DNA of 19,914 nt from Candidatus Uhrbacteria bacterium. Its GTDB lineage: Bacteria > Patescibacteriota > Patescibacteriia > UBA9934 > GWF2-40-263. Position numbers and translations under genes: made by a program. Shown here one piece after another: positions 16,236 to 19,914 of the stretch. Every line of letters starts with the position of its first letter. The stretch's first letter is position 1. The notes under the pieces are model-generated. The model did not search any database. It worked only from the letters and a program-made list of their open reading frames with translations, and was not told where the DNA came from. The DNA is taken from NCBI GenBank assembly GCA_003511125.1, contig DOJV01000028.1, forward strand, positions 2,819 through 22,732, in the 5' to 3' direction.

Positions 16236-16670
16236 ATGCTGAAAGCCGATTGGAGTAATTCGCCTTTAAGTGAAAAAAGTCAGATGGAAATTTTACGGGA
16301 AGTTTCTCTGATTTTAAAAATTAAAAAAGATCTTTTAGTTTCTTTGGCTTTTGTTTCACCGGCGATCATTAAAAAGTTGAATGGGAATTATCGCGGTAAA
16401 GATAAGGTAACCGATGTGTTATCTTTTCCTTTTATCAATGTCGATAATTTGGTTGGCGAAGTTTTGGTTTGTCTTGAGCAAGCCAAAAAACAAGCCGAAG
16501 AATTTCAACATTCGCTCGAAGAAGAAATTACAATTTTGTTGGTTCATGGTTTAATTCATCTTTTTGGCTTTGATCACTTAAAAAAGTTAGAAGCAGAAAA
16601 AATGTTTGCTCTGCAGAAAAAAGTTTTAAAAAAATTAGACATCGATTGGGAAATCCCCGAAGCCGGTTAG
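16236..16670 (+). CDS. ybeY: Endoribonuclease YbeY (16S rRNA maturation)
   Basis: YbeY is a zinc-dependent endoribonuclease involved in 16S rRNA 3'-end maturation and ribosome quality control. The metal-binding signature HGxxHLxGxDH is complete as HGLIHLFGFDH, with His104, His108 and His114. The conserved N-x-x-Y-R-x-K-D-K-x-T-D-V-L-S-F-P stretch is at about 50-65, followed by GEVLVC at about 74-79, the usual GDI-type strand. At 144 aa it has normal length. It starts 6 nt after the preceding stop with the junction TAATTTTTTATG, the same junction seen between yqeY and the pilin gene. The ybeY-dgkA order downstream matches the classic Firmicutes arrangement. Confidence 0.96.
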   Translation: MLKADWSNSPLSEKSQMEILREVSLILKIKKDLLVSLAFVSPAIIKKLNGNYRGKDKVTDVLSFPFINVDNLVGEVLVCLEQAKKQAEEFQHSLEEEITILLVHGLIHLFGFDHLKKLEAEKMFALQKKVLKKLDIDWEIPEAG

Positions 16671-16671
16671 T

Positions 16672-16682
16672 CCCCCCCCCCC
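16672..16682 (+). repeat. Poly-C tract (11 C) just before dgkA
   Basis: Eleven consecutive C residues fill most of the 15-nt gap between the ybeY stop and the dgkA ATG, exactly where a Shine-Dalgarno sequence would sit. The tract is outside both reading frames, so a change in its length would alter spacing, not frame. It could also be a sequencing or assembly length error. Confidence 0.95.
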
Positions 16683-16685
16683 ACT

Positions 16686-17057
16686 ATGCTCAACCCAAAA
16701 CAATTCCTCTCCAGTTTTTCTCATGCCTTGCGTGGAGTAAAAACCTTAATCAAAACCGAACAAAGTTTCAGACTGCAAATTATTGTTGGTCTGGTGGCTT
16801 TGGTTTTTATTATGGTTTTTCCTTTGACGGCTTTTGATAGGGTTGTTATTCTTTTACTGATAGCTCTGGTTTTGGCCCTCGAAATGATCAACAGTATTTT
16901 TGAGCGTTTGGTCGATACTTTTAAACCGCGAATCCATCCGGTGGTTGGTGAAATCAAAGATATTATGGCGGCTACGGTTTTGTTGGCCTCGGTTTTTTCC
17001 GCGGTTATTGGTTTGATAATTTTTATTCCACATTTTTTAAGCTTGTTAGGACTCTAA
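16686..17057 (+). CDS. dgkA: Diacylglycerol/undecaprenol kinase family membrane protein
   Basis: A small integral-membrane lipid kinase of the DgkA family, which phosphorylates diacylglycerol or, in Gram-positive types, undecaprenol, recycling lipid carriers for cell-wall synthesis. The N-terminal F-x-x-A-x-x-G...TEQSFRLQ helix (Glu25), the signature EMINSIFERLVD (Glu66, Asn69, Glu73, Asp77) and the E-I-K-D-I-M-A-A segment (Lys91, Asp92) are present. Three membrane helices are at about 30-47, 52-72 and 94-116. At 123 aa it has typical length. It follows ybeY, as in many Firmicutes, and precedes ftsA. The substrate (diacylglycerol or undecaprenol) cannot be read from the sequence. Confidence 0.93.
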   Translation: MLNPKQFLSSFSHALRGVKTLIKTEQSFRLQIIVGLVALVFIMVFPLTAFDRVVILLLIALVLALEMINSIFERLVDTFKPRIHPVVGEIKDIMAATVLLASVFSAVIGLIIFIPHFLSLLGL

Positions 17058-17071
17058 AAAGAAGTTATACT
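17043..17071 (+). promoter_or_regulatory. Sigma-70-like promoter for ftsA giving a nearly leaderless transcript
   Basis: TTGTTA (17043-17048) and TATACT (17066-17071) are separated by exactly 17 nt, with 4/6 and 5/6 matches to the -35 and -10 consensus. Transcription would begin near 17077-17079, only 2-4 nt before the ftsA ATG at 17081. The -35 lies in the last codons of dgkA. No Shine-Dalgarno is present, which fits leaderless translation. Confidence 0.55.
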
Positions 17072-17080
17072 AGAAAAGTT

Positions 17081-18340
17081 ATGAATGAAGATATTATTGT
17101 CGGCTTAGACGTTGGTTCGCATGCTGTGCGTGTGGCGGTTGGTCAGGCTATTCCGGCCCCGGACGGCAAGCCAATTGTGCACATTATTGGTGCAGTCGAA
17201 GTGGTGTCTGAAGGTGTAAATAAAGGCGGTGTTACCAGTATCGAAGATGCGGTTTCTTCGGTTTCCAAAGCTTTGGAACAAGCCGAACGTTTAACTGGTT
17301 TGCCTATGGGTCGGGCCTGGGTGGGAATTAATGGCACCCATATTAGTTGTCAGGAAAGTCGTGGTGTTGTCGGCGTAGCTCGTGGCGATAATGAAATTCG
17401 CGAAGACGATGTCGAACGCGCCATCGATGCCGCCCGCACTGTGGCCATGCCAGCCAACAGCGAAATTCTTCACGTCTTACCCAAAAGTTTTACGGTCGAT
17501 GGCCAACGCGGCATTAAGGATCCGGTCGGCATGACCGGCATTCGTATTGAGGTTGATGCTTTAATTATTCAAGGTCAAACCACACAAATAAAAAATCTTA
17601 CAAAATGTATTCACCGTACCGGAATTGATATTGAGGATGTCGTCTTGTCAATTTTAGCAACCTCTGACGCTGTTATTACCAACAAACAAAAAGAGCTCGG
17701 AGTTTGTGTTATTAACATTGGCGCCTCTACCACCGGATTAGTGGTTTTCGAAGAGGGTGATGTTTTGTACGCCTCAATTTTACCAATCGGCGCTTCGCAT
17801 ATTACTTCTGACATCGCCATTGGTTTGCGCACTTCCATCGAAGTCGCCGAAAAAGCCAAGTTGCGTTATGCGAGCGCCGCGCCCGAGGAAATCAATAAAA
17901 AAGAAGAAGTCAATTTGGCCGAACTCGGAGCCGAAGAAGAAGAAATTGTCGGTCGGCGGTTTATTGCCGATATTGCCGAAGCTCGAGTGCAAGAAATTTT
18001 TGAAAAAGTTGACGAAGAACTCCGTAAAGCTGGTCGTTCCGGTATGTTGCCAGCCGGCGCGGTTTTAACCGGTGGTGGTGCCAAAATGCAAGGCATTGTC
18101 GAAGCCGCCAAAAAAACTCTACGCCTCCCGGCCTCACTCGGCACGCCAATCGGCATCACTTCGGTCGTCGAACGCGTTAACGATCCGGCCATGGCCACGG
18201 CCATTGGTTTGGTAGTTTGGGGTCAGCACTTAACTTCTGAAAATAACGACGGCAAAATCGGCCAAATTTTTAACCGAGTAAAAGGCGTCCGAGACGTAGC
18301 CGGAAACATCGGCAAATGGTTTCGGTCGTTAAAGCCGTAG
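17081..18340 (+). CDS. ftsA: Cell division protein FtsA
   Basis: FtsA is the actin-like ATPase that tethers FtsZ filaments to the membrane and recruits the divisome. The actin-fold sites are visible: phosphate-1 loop VGLDVGSHAVRVAVG (Asp10), phosphate-2 loop VINIGASTTG (about 210-219), and adenosine motif LTGGGAKMQG (329-338). The FtsA-specific 1C (SHS2) subdomain spans about 84-165 (INGTHISC ... REDDVERAIDAAR ... HVLPKSFTVDG). The last residues (about 403-419, ending IGKWFRSLKP) form a basic amphipathic helix suitable for membrane binding. At 419 aa it has normal length. An Asn/Asp/Gly spacer separates the core from the tail. It is followed by a strong terminator, and ftsZ has its own upstream region. 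Confidence 0.96.
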   Translation: MNEDIIVGLDVGSHAVRVAVGQAIPAPDGKPIVHIIGAVEVVSEGVNKGGVTSIEDAVSSVSKALEQAERLTGLPMGRAWVGINGTHISCQESRGVVGVARGDNEIREDDVERAIDAARTVAMPANSEILHVLPKSFTVDGQRGIKDPVGMTGIRIEVDALIIQGQTTQIKNLTKCIHRTGIDIEDVVLSILATSDAVITNKQKELGVCVINIGASTTGLVVFEEGDVLYASILPIGASHITSDIAIGLRTSIEVAEKAKLRYASAAPEEINKKEEVNLAELGAEEEEIVGRRFIADIAEARVQEIFEKVDEELRKAGRSGMLPAGAVLTGGGAKMQGIVEAAKKTLRLPASLGTPIGITSVVERVNDPAMATAIGLVVWGQHLTSENNDGKIGQIFNRVKGVRDVAGNIGKWFRSLKP

Positions 18341-18356
18341 TAAATTTATCGGCTGG

Positions 18357-18387
18357 AAGACGGGGGTTAACCCCGTTTTTTTATTTT
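18357..18387 (+). terminator. Rho-independent terminator of ftsA
   Basis: ACGGGG (18360-18365) pairs with CCCCGT (18371-18376) across a 5-nt loop GTTAA. The flanking AAG and TTT can extend the stem. The run TTTTTTTATTTTT follows directly. It lies 17-20 nt after the ftsA stop. Confidence 0.88.
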
Positions 18388-18395
18388 TAGATGGG

Positions 18396-18448
18396 ACAGT
18401 ACGGTACGTAGAGACAGGGCAATGCCCTGTCTCTACGTACCGTACTGT
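18396..18448. repeat. Perfect 25-bp inverted repeat (REP/MITE-like palindrome)
   Basis: Left arm 18396-18420 and right arm 18424-18448 are exact reverse complements over 25 nt, with only AAT between them. The inner part, GTAGAGACAGGGC, resembles the GTAGAGAC...GTCTCTAC palindromes I recall as dispersed repeats in cyanobacteria and some other genomes. No T-tract follows, so it is not a typical terminator. A mobile palindromic element is the likeliest reading. Confidence 0.85.
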
Positions 18449-18460
18449 TGAATACCTTCA

Positions 18461-18509
18461 TTTGACATTTAATAATTTGACATTCCAATCTCAACTATTA
18501 TTCGACATT
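18461..18509 (+). repeat. Short direct repeats TT(T/C)GACATT
   Basis: TTTGACATT occurs at 18461-18469 and 18476-18484, and TTCGACATT at 18501-18509, offsets of 15 and 25 nt. They include two TTGACA -35-like hexamers, but no -10 at the right distance was found. They may be binding sites or debris next to the palindrome. Confidence 0.5.
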
Positions 18510-18555
18510 CTTTTTTATCCCCAACTACATCTTTACAATAACCCCCATGAGACCT

Positions 18556-18618
18556 AAAGTAGTTCTGTAACCAAGTAAATGACTACTTTTCGTGTTCACG
18601 GGGTAAACAAGGTGAACA
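18556..18618. promoter_or_regulatory. Two operator-like dyads upstream of ftsZ
   Basis: AAAGTAGT (18556-18563) pairs perfectly with ACTACTTT (18582-18589) across 18 nt. TGTTCAC (18593-18599) pairs perfectly with GTGAACA (18612-18618) across 12 nt. The second right arm could instead pair partly with TTCAC at 18636-18640. These are candidate protein-binding sites or RNA hairpins controlling ftsZ; no regulator is identified. Confidence 0.4.
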
Positions 18619-18650
18619 AGAATTATAAAAAAATTTTCACATCCCTACTT

Positions 18651-18705
18651 GCCCGCCATAGCCCGGCCTGTCCAGCCGTAGCTCGGCGAAGGTGGGCGAC
18701 GGCGG
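18651..18705. repeat. GC-rich palindromic element in the ftsZ leader
   Basis: GCCCGCC (18651-18657) pairs with GGTGGGC (18691-18697) with one G-U pair, enclosing GCCG-TAGCT-CGGC (18675-18687). A related direct copy, GCCATAGCCCGGC, begins at 18655, and GGCGG at 18701-18705 offers an alternative partner for CCGCC. GC content is far above the flanks. It lies 23 nt before the ftsZ ATG and resembles dispersed 'CCGCC...GTAGCTCGGCGAAGG' repeats I associate with Patescibacteria contigs (recollection, not a search). Confidence 0.55.
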
Positions 18706-18727
18706 ATCCTCTTAACCTAACCCACAT

Positions 18728-19914
18728 ATGGCCGAAATAAAACCAGACATCGAAACCTTTGCCAAAATAAAAGTTTGCGGCATTGGTGGCGGCGGCGGCG
18801 CGGCTGTCACCCGCATGATCATCGAAAAAATTAAAGGCGTTGATTTTATTGCTATCAACACCGATGTTCAGGCACTTCATAATAATCCTGCGCCAACCAA
18901 GATTGCTATTGGCAAAACCATTACTCGTGGTTTGGGTGCTGGTATGGATCCTGATCTTGGCCGTCGTTCGGCCGAAGAAAGTCAGAACGATATTCGTAAT
19001 GTTTTGAATGGAGCCGACATGGTTTTTTTAACTTGTGGACTTGGTGGTGGTACTGGTACCGGTGCTATCTCCGAAGTTGCTAAGCTCGCCAAAGATATTG
19101 GTGCACTTACTGTCGCTGTGGTTACCAAACCGTTTTCCTTCGAAGGTGCCCAACGTCGTCGTATTGCCGACGAGGGCTACAATCAACTGATCCAATACGT
19201 TGATACTGTTATTACTATTCCCAACGATCGTGTTTTGCAAATCATCGATAAAAAAACCTCGCTCATCGACGCTTTTAATATTGTTGATGATGTTCTTCGC
19301 CAAGGCGTTCAAGGAATTTCCGAACTTATTACTATTCCAGGTCTGATTAACGTCGACTTTGCCGACGTCAGAGCTATTATGGAAGACGCTGGTTCGGCAC
19401 TCATGGGAATTGGCCGAGCCTCTGGTGAAAATCGCGCAGTCGAGGCCGCCAAGCAGGCTATTGCCAGTCCATTACTCGAGCTTTCAGTTGATGGCGCCAA
19501 AGGTATTCTGTTTACCATTACCGGTGGTTCGGATTTAGGAATGCACGAGGTAGCCGAGGCCGCGAAAGTTATTACTTCCTCGGCTGACGAAGACGCCAAA
19601 GTTATTTTCGGTGCCAACATCGATGAAGATCTAAAAGATGAAGTTCGCATTACTGTAGTGGCCACTGGTTTTGACCATCACGACCGTCGCCGTCCGGGCG
19701 GTGGGGTAGAAGTTCAATCTCAGGGCACCTGGACTCCCAGTACCTTTTTTCGTCGCGATGAAGACGAAAGTCGTCCACTAAAAACTTCGGTCGCGGCGCC
19801 GGTGTCTTCGAGTGGTCTAAAACCAAGATTTATCGAAGAACCATCGGTTTCGCGTCCGGTAATTATCAATTCTCAATCTCAATTTCAATCCCAGCTTCAG
19901 TCCAAACCAATTTT
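18728..19914 (+). CDS. ftsZ: Cell division protein FtsZ, 3' end outside window
   Basis: FtsZ is the tubulin-like GTPase that forms the division ring. The tubulin signature GGGTGTG is at residues 106-112. The T7 synergy loop GLINVDFADV carries Asn208, Asp210 and Asp213. The guanine-contact motif IPND (164-167) and the Asp in FNIVDDVL are present. The first glycine loop reads GIGGGGGAAVTRM, with Ala25 where most FtsZ proteins have Asn. A flexible Ser/Gln/Pro-rich linker starts near residue 325 and runs off the end, so the C-terminal FtsA-binding peptide is not visible. The ATG at 18728 fits the usual N-terminus (about 12 residues before the KIKV strand); there is no Shine-Dalgarno. Confidence 0.97.
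   Translation, partial: MAEIKPDIETFAKIKVCGIGGGGGAAVTRMIIEKIKGVDFIAINTDVQALHNNPAPTKIAIGKTITRGLGAGMDPDLGRRSAEESQNDIRNVLNGADMVFLTCGLGGGTGTGAISEVAKLAKDIGALTVAVVTKPFSFEGAQRRRIADEGYNQLIQYVDTVITIPNDRVLQIIDKKTSLIDAFNIVDDVLRQGVQGISELITIPGLINVDFADVRAIMEDAGSALMGIGRASGENRAVEAAKQAIASPLLELSVDGAKGILFTITGGSDLGMHEVAEAAKVITSSADEDAKVIFGANIDEDLKDEVRITVVATGFDHHDRRRPGGGVEVQSQGTWTPSTFFRRDEDESRPLKTSVAAPVSSSGLKPRFIEEPSVSRPVIINSQSQFQSQLQSKPI

Larger units (their letters stand above)
18341..18727. other. Structured intergenic region between ftsA and ftsZ (387 bp)
   Basis: No convincing gene is present on either strand. In order it holds a terminator, a perfect 25-bp hairpin, three TT(T/C)GACATT repeats, two operator-like dyads and a GC-rich palindromic element, listed separately. 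A TATAAA at 18624-18629 could be a -10 box for ftsZ but lacks a recognisable -35, so the ftsZ promoter is not assigned. For a tightly packed genome this gap is unusually long. Confidence 0.7.

Noticed and set aside
18462..18501. TTGACA hexamers plus TATTAT as an ftsZ promoter
   Set aside because: Spacings are 13 or 28 nt, outside the usable 15-19 nt range.
18623..18880. Minus-strand frame covering the ftsZ leader and start
   Set aside because: It overlaps the clear FtsZ N-terminus and a palindromic element and has no recognisable family features.
19028..19665. Two minus-strand frames opposite ftsZ (94 and 118 aa)
   Set aside because: They are shadows of the strongly conserved FtsZ coding sequence.

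Overview
The window looks like a chromosomal segment from a Candidate Phyla Radiation (Patescibacteria, Parcubacteria-like) bacterium. This is inferred from content: compact same-strand genes, almost no Shine-Dalgarno sequences, VirB2/TrbC-like pilin proteins fused to very large Ig-like and cysteine-rich ectodomains, membrane proteins with thrombospondin type-3 (TSP3) repeats, and a ybeY-dgkA-ftsA-ftsZ block. UGA is a stop here: a 3,556-codon frame contains no in-frame UGA and the 137-aa pilin-like gene ends with one, which argues against the UGA=Gly code of Gracilibacteria/SR1. All credible genes lie on the + strand. No tRNA, rRNA, CRISPR array or transposase gene was seen.

Layout: (1) 1-825 holds the 3' part of a GatB/YqeY-domain gene and a small VirB2-like pilin. 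They are followed by an AT-rich terminator hairpin (about 910-938) and an extended -10 promoter candidate (940-948). (2) 976-13572 holds two tandem secreted/membrane proteins of 636 and 3,556 aa. Both start with a signal peptide plus the same two-helix pilin-like module and continue into extracellular domains. The giant carries TIG/IPT folds, SbsA-type Ig domains, 15 myxo-type CGDG/ECD cysteine repeats in three clusters, a type IV pseudopilin-like head, a von Willebrand A (VWA) domain with an intact MIDAS, and TSP3 repeats. (3) 13585-16229 holds three single-pass membrane proteins with extracellular TSP3 calcium-binding repeats. (4) 16236-18340 holds ybeY, dgkA and ftsA, ending in a strong terminator. 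(5) 18341-18727 is a 387-bp intergenic region with a perfect 25-bp hairpin, short direct repeats, two operator-like dyads and a GC-rich palindromic element. It precedes ftsZ, which runs off the window.

How the genes may work together: the pilin-like protein, the two pilin-fused ectodomain proteins and the three TSP3 proteins look like one envelope or appendage system. The predicted topology (cleaved signal peptide, two membrane helices with a basic cytosolic loop, C-terminus outside) would display a giant disulfide-rich, Ca2+/metal-dependent adhesive arm on the cell surface. That would suit attachment to a host or neighbouring cell. This role is inference; the domain content and layout are read from the sequence. 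The genes from 976 to ftsA are so tightly spaced that they may be co-transcribed. ftsA also appears to have its own nearly leaderless promoter.
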